Source: Segniliparus sp051660745 (GTDB taxonomy: Bacteria; Actinomycetota; Actinomycetes; Mycobacteriales; Mycobacteriaceae). From it: a stretch of 64,000 bases of DNA. The stretch lies in the NCBI RefSeq assembly GCF_051660745.1, contig NZ_JBOFQF010000028.1, forward strand, positions 434,001 to 498,000, in the 5' to 3' direction. The position numbers and the translations under genes were made by a program. Below are positions 57,901 through 64,000 of this stretch, in pieces. Numbering within the stretch: the stretch's first letter is position 1; each line of letters opens with the position of its first letter. Under the pieces are notes generated by a model. It saw only the letters and a list, made by a program, of their open reading frames with translations, made no database searches and was not told the DNA's origin.

Positions 57901-58257
57901 AAAGAGGACGTCCAAGTCGCCGGGGTCCGCTACCGGGCCTGGCAGCCGCCGAGCGCGCTGCACCCGACGATCACCGTCGACTCGCCGCTGCGGTTCGAGC
58001 TCATCGACACCTACTCCGGGCATTCCCTCGGCGGAGCCACCTACCACGTGGTGCATCCCGGCGGGCTGGCATACGAGGAGCCTCCTGTGAACTCCGCCAC
58101 CGCGCAGTCGCGCCGGATCGGCAGGTTCGAGCCGATGAGCATGACGCCTGGCCCTATCGACCTGGGCAGAATCGCCGAAGCCGCCAGGCGGATGGCCGTT
58201 GACACGAGCGCCCCTGGCGTCCTGGATCTGCGCAGGGCGCGGACGGTGCTCCGGTAA
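54910..58257 (+). CDS. Transglutaminase-like/DUF2126 protein (Rv2566-like)
   Basis: The 1115-residue product has a bacterial transglutaminase N-terminal beta domain, then the core with catalytic Cys188 (KVGSCRDSGWLLVSVLRELG), His237 (TDLHAWTEVF) and Asp253 (GLDPTSG). From about 300 to the end it is DUF2126 (LTMGGEPTFVSVDDRTSQEW, TGGGNHITVGGQTPSDSPLL). The same fusion is Rv2566 in M. tuberculosis. Comparative work on amidoligases links it to ATP-grasp and alpha-E partners in a predicted peptide-tagging system; transglutaminase-fold members probably hydrolyse amide links. It begins 6 bp after aspS. Confidence 0.9.
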   Translation: MGIKVALEHHTSYKFDRQAKVYPHVVRLRPAPHTRTKIEAYSLAVHPGQHFLNWQQDPFGNFLARMVFPERTGELSFTVSLVADLTPINPFEFFIEDWAEHVGFTYPAALRKSLSPFRTRVNEAGPGTGPGELVKAFADRFAKPGRIRTIEHLIAINAALSKEIGYSVRMEPGVQTPDHTLRSKVGSCRDSGWLLVSVLRELGYAARFVSGYLVQLTSDLPALDGPSGPSADFTDLHAWTEVFLPGAGWVGLDPTSGLFAAEGHIPLAAAPEPALAAPIEGSTDKCEVSFEFSNTVRRVHEDPRVTLPYSDDQWKSVYELGLAVDQRLKDEDVRLTMGGEPTFVSVDDRTSQEWTVAADGPHKRERAEDLARRLRGQLAQGALLSHTQGKWYPGEELPRWNIGLLWREDGQPVWSDEALLAKPWEAAPRDLGREESAKISAEFAQRLAGQLGLAAEAAQPAYEDPLAQLQRALRLPYGDPSDLALDLGPDIDSPEARANLVEILNASASEPTAYVVPLEPSWTGDGWASAIWRTRRGRIVLSEGDSPAGLRLPLDSVGWSPAAQFPPADPTVKRPKLPTPEEREPRQQSSTPPPQVQLVGASTTALVAEVRDGHLHVFLPPLPTAEAYIDLVGAIEGTARELGVPVVLEGYDPPADPRLKFMSITPDPGVIEVNVPPVGSFEEQTELLENLYEQARLARLSTESFDFDGTHTGTGGGNHITVGGQTPSDSPLLRRPDLLVSLLTYWQRHPSLSYLFSGRFIGPTSQAPRADEGRPESLYEMEVAFAELDRLAQSGEYQPWQVDRALRHLLTDLTGNTHRAEFCIDKLYSPDSTRGRLGLLELRGFEMPPHPQMALVQSLLVRSLVAKFWDDPFKAPLIRHGAALHGRYLLPHYNIADASEIVSDLRSSGIEFEQSWLEPFTEFRFPRIGSVVVGGAELELRAGIEPWHVLGEEATSGGTARYVDSSVERLQVKLVGADPGRFVATCNGFPIPLRQTEKEDVQVAGVRYRAWQPPSALHPTITVDSPLRFELIDTYSGHSLGGATYHVVHPGGLAYEEPPVNSATAQSRRIGRFEPMSMTPGPIDLGRIAEAARRMAVDTSAPGVLDLRRARTVLR

Positions 58258-58268
58258 ATTCGAACAAC

Positions 58269-60926
58269 ATGAGTCCGACCGGCTTGGGGTCGCAAGCGCA
58301 GCAAGTTCTGTTCGGGGAAGCCGCAGAAGGCTACGACGAGCTGACCGACGACGAGGGGCAGCCGCGTGCCCATTGGTCCGAGCTGCTTTCCTCGCTCGCC
58401 CCGATGGGGCAGCACGGCCTCGCCCGGCTGCGCGCCAGGGTGGCCAGGCAAGTCGAAAGCGACGGGATCACGTACAACCCGGTTGGCGCGTCCGCGCTCG
58501 CGACCGCCCGTGGGAAGCCGGGGGCCGAGGAGCTGGAGCCGGTGCACGGCGGACCGGCGCCATGGCCGCTGGACCCGGTCCCTATCGTGCTCTCCGCGCA
58601 GGACTGGGCCGTCTTGGAGGAGGGGCTCGCCCAGCGGGCCCGGCTGTTCGTCGCGCTCCTCGCAGATCTCTACGGCCCGCAGCGGATGCTGGAGCAAGGC
58701 CTTCTGCCCGCCGAGCTGGTCTTCGCGCACCGCGGCTACTTGCGCATGGCGCATGAGTCGCCGTCGCCGTCGAAGCCGGTGTTCTTGCACGCGGTGGAGC
58801 TCGGGCGCAAACCCTCCGGGGAGTTCGTCGTGCACGCCGACCGGACGCAGGCCCCCTCCGGCATCGGCTACGCGGTCGCGGGCCGTCGTGTGCTGATGCG
58901 CACCGCGCCGGGCGTGTTCCAGGCGGTCGGCCCGCGCTCGCTCGGCCTGTTCGTCCAGGAGCTCCGGCTCGCGCTCATCGAAACGGCTCCCGCCGGAGTG
59001 GAGGACCCGACGGTGGTGGTGCTCTCGCCGGGCACCGGGTCGGAGACCGCGTTCGACCAGGCGCACCTTGCGCTCCTGATGGGCTTCCCGCTGGTCCAAG
59101 CCCCCGACCTGGTGGTCCGCGAGGGCAAGCTGTGGATGCGCTCTTTGGGGACGCTCAAACGAGTCGACGTGGTCCTGCGGCGGGTGGACTCGCAGTACAT
59201 CGACCCGCTCGACCTGCGCCCGGATTCCCAGCTGGGCGTCGCGGGCCTGGTGGAGGCGGCGAACCGGGGCACGGTGACGATCGTGAACTCCATCGGGTCC
59301 GGCGTGTTGGAGAACCCCGCGCTCGCCGTGTTCCTCCCGCAGCTCGCGCAGGCCCTTTTGGGCGAGGAGCTGCTCTTGGACAGCGCCACCGTGCTGTGGG
59401 GCGGTCGTCCGGCGGATCGGGCGAAGATCGCAGAAGACCTCTCCGAGCTCGTCGTCCGCGACGTGGTGACCGGCGCCGCGCGCGCCGGAGCGGGGTTGAC
59501 GGCCAAAGCAAAAGAGGCGTTCGCGCGGCAGTTGGCAGCGGAGCCGTGGCGTTGGGTCGGCCAGCTCCCCATGCGATTGAGCTCCGCGCCGGTGATCGCC
59601 GAGCCCTCCGGGGCCGACGAGCCTGCGCTCCTTGAGGGCGCGCCGGTGCTGTTGCGCTGTTTCACCGTGGCGCACGGCAATCAGCAAGTGGTGCTGCCCG
59701 GCGGGCTCGGCCAGGTCATGGCGAAGAACCCGCACGCCGCGCTGCCCGCCTCGAACGCGACGAAAGACATCTGGGTGATGCAGCCCGCGACCGGGGCCGT
59801 GCGCGGCAAGAAGCCCGCCGAGCGCGGCGCGCGGGTGGTGGCCATCGATGTGCCGAGCGCCCGCGTCGCCGAGGTCCGCACCGACGAGGCGGTGACTTCC
59901 CCGCGCGTGCTCGCCGACCTCTTCTGGATCGGACGCTACGGGGAGCGGGCCGAGGCGTTGGCGCGCCTGCTCATCGTGATCCGGGAGCGGCTGCAGGAGC
60001 ACCGGTCGGCGAGCGGGCCAGACGCGCCGTTCGCCGAGCCGTTGGAGTCGCTGTTCGCCGCGATGGAGCAAGTGACCGCCGGGCCGGGCTTCGGCTCGGA
60101 GCTGAGCGTGGCGCGCGGGCTGAAGGAGCTGCGGGCGTTCACCTTCGACCGGGAGCGCTCCGGGTCGCTCGCCCAGTCCGCCGACCGGCTCGGCAATGCC
60201 GCCCAAGGCGTGCGCGACCAGCTGTCGGTGGACACCTGGATGGTCCTTGCCGATTTGGAGCGCGCGCTGGAGCGTCCGGTCCGCCAGAGCGCGTCCGCGT
60301 CCTGGGCCGACGAGCTCGAACAGCTCTCTGCGGCGCAATCGCAGGTGCTCGCCGGAATGCTCGCGCTTTCCGGCCTCGCCTCGGAGTCGATGGTGCACGA
60401 TCCCGGCTGGCGGCTCATGGACATCGGCAAGCGCATCGAGCGGGGGCTGCAGCTGACCGCGCTCGTGCGCGCCACGCTCGGCAAAGCGCACGAGGCCGAG
60501 TTGGAGCGGCCGCTCACCGAGGCGGTCCTCTCCTCGGTGGAGTCCGCCGTCATCTACCGCCGCAGGAACCATCTGCGCGTCCGGGTCGGCACGGTCGCCG
60601 AGCTGGTCTTCTTCGACGTCGACAACCCGAGGTCGTTGGTCTACCAGCTCGAGGCGCTGCGCCGGAACTTGATGGCGTTGCCGGACGCGGCCCGCTCCAC
60701 CCGCGCCGAGCACGCTCTTGAGTCCCTGTTCAGCGTGCTGCGCAGGGTGGAGCCGGACGAGTTGGAACGGGTTTCGGCGGAAGGCGAGCGGACCGAGCTC
60801 GTGCAGTGGCTGACGGCCATGCACGACGGGTTGCGCGAGCTCGCGAGCACTATCGAGCGCTCGCGGCTCACCCCGCCGAGCAGGATGCGCCCGTTGTGGG
60901 CGGGCTCGGGGCAGGCGTGGAGCTAG
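58269..60926 (+). CDS. Circularly permuted ATP-grasp/alpha-E fusion protein (Rv2567-like)
   Basis: The 885-residue product fuses two parts of the peptide-modification system. Residues about 60-530 are the circularly permuted ATP-grasp (DUF404/DUF407: VLSPGTGSETAFDQAHLALL, TIVNSIGSGVLENPALAVFL, HNQ-type end VAHGNQQVVLPGGLGQVM). Residues about 550-880 are the helical alpha-E domain (LFWIGRYGERAEALARLLIV and DNPRSLVYQLEALRRNLMAL). It should form peptide-like amide bonds with ATP. ATG 58269 lies 11 bp after the upstream stop, with no strong ribosome site, so coupling is likely. Confidence 0.9.
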   Translation: MSPTGLGSQAQQVLFGEAAEGYDELTDDEGQPRAHWSELLSSLAPMGQHGLARLRARVARQVESDGITYNPVGASALATARGKPGAEELEPVHGGPAPWPLDPVPIVLSAQDWAVLEEGLAQRARLFVALLADLYGPQRMLEQGLLPAELVFAHRGYLRMAHESPSPSKPVFLHAVELGRKPSGEFVVHADRTQAPSGIGYAVAGRRVLMRTAPGVFQAVGPRSLGLFVQELRLALIETAPAGVEDPTVVVLSPGTGSETAFDQAHLALLMGFPLVQAPDLVVREGKLWMRSLGTLKRVDVVLRRVDSQYIDPLDLRPDSQLGVAGLVEAANRGTVTIVNSIGSGVLENPALAVFLPQLAQALLGEELLLDSATVLWGGRPADRAKIAEDLSELVVRDVVTGAARAGAGLTAKAKEAFARQLAAEPWRWVGQLPMRLSSAPVIAEPSGADEPALLEGAPVLLRCFTVAHGNQQVVLPGGLGQVMAKNPHAALPASNATKDIWVMQPATGAVRGKKPAERGARVVAIDVPSARVAEVRTDEAVTSPRVLADLFWIGRYGERAEALARLLIVIRERLQEHRSASGPDAPFAEPLESLFAAMEQVTAGPGFGSELSVARGLKELRAFTFDRERSGSLAQSADRLGNAAQGVRDQLSVDTWMVLADLERALERPVRQSASASWADELEQLSAAQSQVLAGMLALSGLASESMVHDPGWRLMDIGKRIERGLQLTALVRATLGKAHEAELERPLTEAVLSSVESAVIYRRRNHLRVRVGTVAELVFFDVDNPRSLVYQLEALRRNLMALPDAARSTRAEHALESLFSVLRRVEPDELERVSAEGERTELVQWLTAMHDGLRELASTIERSRLTPPSRMRPLWAGSGQAWS

Positions 60927-60954
60927 TGTCGGTCAGAGCAAGGCAGGTCAGGGC

Positions 60955-61860
60955 ATGAGCGAAGAGCTCGGGATGAGAGAAGAGCCAAGGGGACGGCTGT
61001 ACCGGGTCACCCATCGCACGGTCTACGAGTACGACGACGACGTGACCTCGTCGTACGGCAGGGGCTTTCTGTGCCCGAGGGACTTCCCCGGCCAGCGGAG
61101 GATCGACCACGAGCTGGTCGTGGACCCGGAGCCGGAGGACTCGTCGACCGGGGTCGACGCGTTCGGCAACCACGATCTGTACTTCCACGTCACACAGACC
61201 CATCGCCGCCTCGTGGTCGACGCGCAGTCGACGGTCGCGGTCGCGGCGGAGCAGACCTCCTGGGCGAACTGGGACGACTGGGCGGATTGGGAGGATGTGC
61301 GGCTGCGCCTCGCGCAGGAGCCCCTCGTCCGGCAGTACGTGATCGACCTCGACCCCCCGGAGATCACCGACGAGGTGCTGCGGTGGGCCGCGCCCACGTT
61401 CGCCGCCCGCCGCCCGCTCGTGGAAGTGGTCGCCGAGCTCACGCACCGGATCTACAAGGAGCTGCGCTACGACCCCGGCTCGACGACCGTGGCGACCAAG
61501 GTCTCGGAAGTGCTGGCCCAGCGGTCGGGGGTGTGCCAGGACTTCGCGCGCCTCGCCATCGCCTGCCTGCGCGGGCACGGCCTGGCGGCCCGGTACGTCT
61601 CCGGCTATTTGCTCACCAACCCGCCGCCGGGGCAGCCGAAGCTCGTCGGGGCCGACGCGACGCACGCCTGGGCGGCCGTCTGCTTCGGCGAGGACCGGTG
61701 GCTCGCGTTCGACCCGACGAACAACCAGCTGGTGAGCGACGAGTACATCACCTGCGCGTGGGGCCGGGACTACGCGGATGTGCCGCCGCTGCGGGGCGTG
61801 ATCTACTCGGAGGCGAAGACCAGCACCATCGGGGTGTCCGTGGACGTGGCAGAGCTGTAG
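60955..61860 (+). CDS. Transglutaminase-family protein (Rv2569c-like)
   Basis: The 301-residue product has a beta N-domain (LYRVTHRTVYEYDDDVTSSY) and a transglutaminase core with Cys194 (QRSGVCQDFARLAIACLRG), His237 (THAWAAV) and Asp253 (AFDPTNN). It completes the set with the ATP-grasp/alpha-E and DUF2126 proteins and is the likely protease-like partner. It starts 28 bp after the preceding gene. The target peptide is unknown. Confidence 0.9.
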   Translation: MSEELGMREEPRGRLYRVTHRTVYEYDDDVTSSYGRGFLCPRDFPGQRRIDHELVVDPEPEDSSTGVDAFGNHDLYFHVTQTHRRLVVDAQSTVAVAAEQTSWANWDDWADWEDVRLRLAQEPLVRQYVIDLDPPEITDEVLRWAAPTFAARRPLVEVVAELTHRIYKELRYDPGSTTVATKVSEVLAQRSGVCQDFARLAIACLRGHGLAARYVSGYLLTNPPPGQPKLVGADATHAWAAVCFGEDRWLAFDPTNNQLVSDEYITCAWGRDYADVPPLRGVIYSEAKTSTIGVSVDVAEL

Positions 61861-61953
61861 CCGCGCGCGGAACTGCTGCGTCTGTGAACGCAAGAAGTTG
61901 GTAAGAGAGCTCTAAGCGCGCGCCGTGTTTCCAATTTTGTCGGTCGACACGGG

Positions 61954-61959
61954 TATCTT
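61954..61959 (+). promoter_or_regulatory. -10 box TATCTT of the kinase-like gene
   Basis: TATCTT ends 8 nt before ATG 61968; GGAAAAC between them could also be a weak ribosome site. It separates this gene from the transglutaminase operon. Confidence 0.4.
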
Positions 61960-61967
61960 GGAAAACG

Positions 61968-63122
61968 ATGTCACTTCTCACGGACCACCCGTCGCTCGGC
62001 ACGGCGCAAGCTGTGGCGGTCATTGCCGCCGCAGTCCGTCTGCTCACCAAGCGGACCGGCGCCGAGGTCACCCTCGTCGAGGTCGAGGACCTCGGCGGCA
62101 CCGGACAGACTGTGGTGGTCCGCGCGAGGGTGGGGGAGAACCCGTTCTCCCTGCCCCGGACCATCGTCGTGAAGCAGAGCCCGGCGCACGACAGCCTGGA
62201 GAAATTCGCCCGAGAAGTGGTGAGCTACCAGTTCACCACGTCGCTCGCCACGGGGGACCGGCCCGGCCCCGAGCTGTTGGCCTGGGATTTGGACGAGCGC
62301 GTGCTCATCATCTCGGACCTCGGCGAGGCGGCTCTGATGTCCCAGGTGCTGGCTTCGAGCTCGGGCGGGACCGAGAACGCGCTCATGGCCTGGGCGCAAC
62401 GGCTCGGCAGGATGCACGCGGCGACCGCGGGCCGGGAAATCGATTTCGCGGCCTTGCTGCGCCGCGCGAAAGTGCCGCCCAGCCGGGACGTCATCGGCCA
62501 ACAAGTGCAGGGCGCTGTGCTCGCGCTCCCCAAACAGCTGCGCGAGCACCTTTCCGTCGACGTGCCGGACGAGGTGCGCTCGGCCGCGACGAAGGCGAGG
62601 GAGCTGTTCGACAAGGGGACGATGCGGGCCTTCAGCCCCGCCGACCCGGGGCCGGACAACATTCTTTTGACTGCGGACCAAGGGGTGCGGTTCCTCGATT
62701 ACGAGTGGGGCGGGTTCCGCGACGCCGCGTTGGACATCGCGTATGCCCTGGTCACCTATCGCGGATCGATGCGCAAAGAGCAGAGCAAGGAGTACTGGTC
62801 CCAGCTGGACCAGCGAATCGTGCAGGCGTGGCGGGCGGAGGCGGTCACGGCGTGGCCGTTCCTCGCCGACGAGGCGACATTGTTGCGCCGCGTGCTGGCC
62901 GCCGAGCTGGTCTGGGTCTGGCTGACCACCGCCTGGTGGCTGCCGGGACACGGCAGAGAGGGCGCTTGGTCGCACGGCCACGCGCTCTCCACGCCCACGC
63001 CGCAAGCGTTGCTCGCGCGTTGGGAGGGGCTGCTCGGCCTCGCCGAGGCCTCGGGAGACTCGGCTGTGACCGAGCACGCCGAGACAGTGATCGCCGCATT
63101 GCGCGCGGCATGGCGGTGGTGA
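61968..63122 (+). CDS. Phosphotransferase (APH/choline kinase-fold) protein (Rv2568c-like context)
   Basis: The 384-residue product has an aminoglycoside-phosphotransferase-like kinase fold: TIVVKQSP with the ATP-binding Lys, SPADPGPDNILLTADQGVRF (catalytic-loop Asp and Asn, with the usual His replaced) and FLDYEWGGFRDAALDIAYAL with the metal-binding Asp. The His change may reduce kinase activity. It lies beside the transglutaminase cluster, as a comparable gene does in M. tuberculosis. Substrate unknown. It overlaps the next gene by 4 bp (GTGA). Confidence 0.75.
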   Translation: MSLLTDHPSLGTAQAVAVIAAAVRLLTKRTGAEVTLVEVEDLGGTGQTVVVRARVGENPFSLPRTIVVKQSPAHDSLEKFAREVVSYQFTTSLATGDRPGPELLAWDLDERVLIISDLGEAALMSQVLASSSGGTENALMAWAQRLGRMHAATAGREIDFAALLRRAKVPPSRDVIGQQVQGAVLALPKQLREHLSVDVPDEVRSAATKARELFDKGTMRAFSPADPGPDNILLTADQGVRFLDYEWGGFRDAALDIAYALVTYRGSMRKEQSKEYWSQLDQRIVQAWRAEAVTAWPFLADEATLLRRVLAAELVWVWLTTAWWLPGHGREGAWSHGHALSTPTPQALLARWEGLLGLAEASGDSAVTEHAETVIAALRAAWRW

Positions 63123-64000
63123 GCGCCGCGCACGTCCCGCTCGCCGTGCGCATGCGCCCCAGAGACGTGGCGGAAGTGCTCGGCCAAGACCATCTGCTCG
63201 GGCCGGGAAGGCCGCTGCGGCGCTTGGTCGACGGCCACGGAGTCGCGTCCGTCGTGTTGCACGGGCCGCCGGGGACGGGGAAGACCACGATCGCCTCGCT
63301 GCTCTCCGCCGCGACGGGCCGCGAGTTCGTCGCGCTCTCGGCGCTCACCGCAGGGGTGAAGGAGGTGCGCGAGGTCATCGAGGACTCGCGGATGCGCCTG
63401 GCGGCAGGGGTGCGCACGGTGCTGTTCATCGACGAGGTGCACCGTTTCTCGAAGACCCAGCAAGACGCGCTGCTCGCGGCGGTGGAGCACCAGATCGTGC
63501 TCTTGGTCGCGGCCACCACCGAGAATCCGGGTTTCGCCGTGGTCTCCCCGTTGCTGTCGCGCTCCCTCGTCCTCGAATTGCGCCCGCTCGCGCGGGAGGA
63601 CTTGGACGTCCTCATCGGCCGGGCGCTCGCGGACGAGCGGGGCTACGGCGGCAGGGTGGGGCTCGCCGACGACGCCCGCGAGCATTTGCTGCGCGTCTCG
63701 GGCGGGGACGCCCGGCGCTTGCTCACCGCGCTCGAAGCGGCGGTGGACCTCGCGCAGGCGCAGGCTCCGGAAAGCTCTGGCGAGACGGCCTGGGAAGTCT
63801 CTCTCGAACAGGTCACCGCGAGCCTGGACGAGGCGATGGTCCGTTACGACCGCGACGGAGACCAGCACTACGACGTGGTCAGCGCGTTCATCAAATCGAT
63901 CCGAGGCTCGGACGTGGACGCGGCGCTGCATTATTTGGCGCGCATGGTGATCGCGGGCGAGGACCCTCGGTTCATCGCCCGAAGGCTCATGATCCACGCG
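63119..64000 (+). CDS. rarA: Replication-associated AAA+ ATPase RarA/MgsA (partial, runs off the window)
   Basis: An open frame from GTG 63119 to the window end gives 294 residues. Walker A is HGPPGTGKTT at 48-57, Walker B is VLFIDEVHRFSKTQQDALLA and sensor 1 is AATTENPGFAV, with the Arg finger in LLSRSLVLELRPL. FIKSIRGSDVDAALHYLARM begins the oligomerisation domain typical of RarA. It helps restart stalled replication forks. GTG 63119 overlaps the previous stop; ATG 63110 is an in-frame alternative. Confidence 0.88.
   Translation, partial: MSAAHVPLAVRMRPRDVAEVLGQDHLLGPGRPLRRLVDGHGVASVVLHGPPGTGKTTIASLLSAATGREFVALSALTAGVKEVREVIEDSRMRLAAGVRTVLFIDEVHRFSKTQQDALLAAVEHQIVLLVAATTENPGFAVVSPLLSRSLVLELRPLAREDLDVLIGRALADERGYGGRVGLADDAREHLLRVSGGDARRLLTALEAAVDLAQAQAPESSGETAWEVSLEQVTASLDEAMVRYDRDGDQHYDVVSAFIKSIRGSDVDAALHYLARMVIAGEDPRFIARRLMIHA

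Noticed and set aside
53137..58056. A 1639-codon open frame on the minus strand
   Set aside because: It is antisense to aspS and the transglutaminase/DUF2126 gene, has Arg/Leu/Gly-biased composition and no domains; it is a GC-bias shadow.
58041..60824. A 927-codon minus-strand open frame
   Set aside because: Antisense shadow of the ATP-grasp/alpha-E gene; no recognisable motifs.
1..64000. tRNA genes, integrases or insertion sequences marking the defence island
   Set aside because: No cloverleaf-like stretch, recombinase motif or terminal inverted repeats were recognised around the island; its borders are judged only by gene content.

Overview
The window is 64 kb of high-GC actinobacterial DNA. 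Four things point to the Mycobacteriales: a complete DosR/DosS hypoxia system with a universal stress protein; type VII secretion parts (WXG100-type proteins and an EspG-like chaperone); F420-linked enzymes (a Ddn-type nitroreductase and an LLM-class oxidoreductase); and the chain aspS - transglutaminase/DUF2126 - ATP-grasp/alpha-E - transglutaminase - kinase-like - rarA, which resembles the Rv2559c-Rv2572c neighbourhood of M. tuberculosis. A Segniliparus-like genome would fit, but that is inference. Several genes carry a TANNNT -10 box ending 6-8 nt before the start codon, the sign of leaderless transcription.

Region 1 (1-13.0 kb) is accessory DNA. It opens with a WXG100-like, proline-rich putative secreted protein and its small partner, then a Gabija anti-phage pair (gajA 1997-3928, gajB 3925-5586). 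Next come an unrecognised gene with a probable frameshifted 5' end, an endonuclease VII-type HNH protein with a DnaX-like N-domain, and a divergent small gene. A translationally coupled pair follows: a degenerate DnaQ-fold protein and a zinc-ribbon/PD-(D/E)XK nuclease (8492-11412). This pair is the best candidate here for an undescribed defence module. A perfect 24-bp palindrome and an acidic-tailed unknown protein close the island.

Region 2 (13.5-24.1 kb) has a LysR regulator, an LLM oxidoreductase, a decayed quinone-oxidoreductase pseudogene and a compact minus-strand operon: DJ-1/PfpI, ThDP decarboxylase-like enzyme, DJ-1/PfpI, AGE epimerase, a 37-residue peptide, an NTF2-like protein, then an ABM monooxygenase and a VOC protein. 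Its substrate is unknown. An orphan solute-binding lipoprotein follows.

Region 3 (24.2-35.1 kb) is a guanidine/urea-type nitrogen operon: an unknown protein, a 2OG-Fe(II) oxygenase, an NCS1 permease, an APC permease, UAAP1/UAAP2 (carboxyguanidine deiminase family), a carboxyltransferase-only carboxylase and allophanate hydrolase. A TetR regulator lies at its end. Three near-identical palindromes precede the two transcription units and are probably that TetR's operators. The carboxylase lacks its biotin-carboxylase and biotin-carrier domains.

Region 4 (35.1-46.4 kb) has a TetR regulator divergent from an SDR/Baeyer-Villiger monooxygenase pair, a DoxX protein, and a T7SS cassette (EspG-like, WXG100, alpha/beta hydrolase with an intact triad, two paralogous lipoproteins) that looks like a lipase effector with lipoprotein immunity. 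The usp-dosR-dosS operon and a Ddn gene with its own promoter complete it.

Region 5 (46.4-64 kb) has efeO-efeB without efeU, a phospholipase C/acid phosphatase-like exoenzyme, a five-unit minisatellite, and two small secreted paralogues sharing a CVSGPLG motif. Each paralogue is preceded at the same distance by a PhoP-like heptamer array, and an MFS exporter lies between them. aspS and the peptide-modification cluster follow, and the window ends inside rarA. No rRNA, tRNA, CRISPR array, insertion sequence or integrase was recognised.
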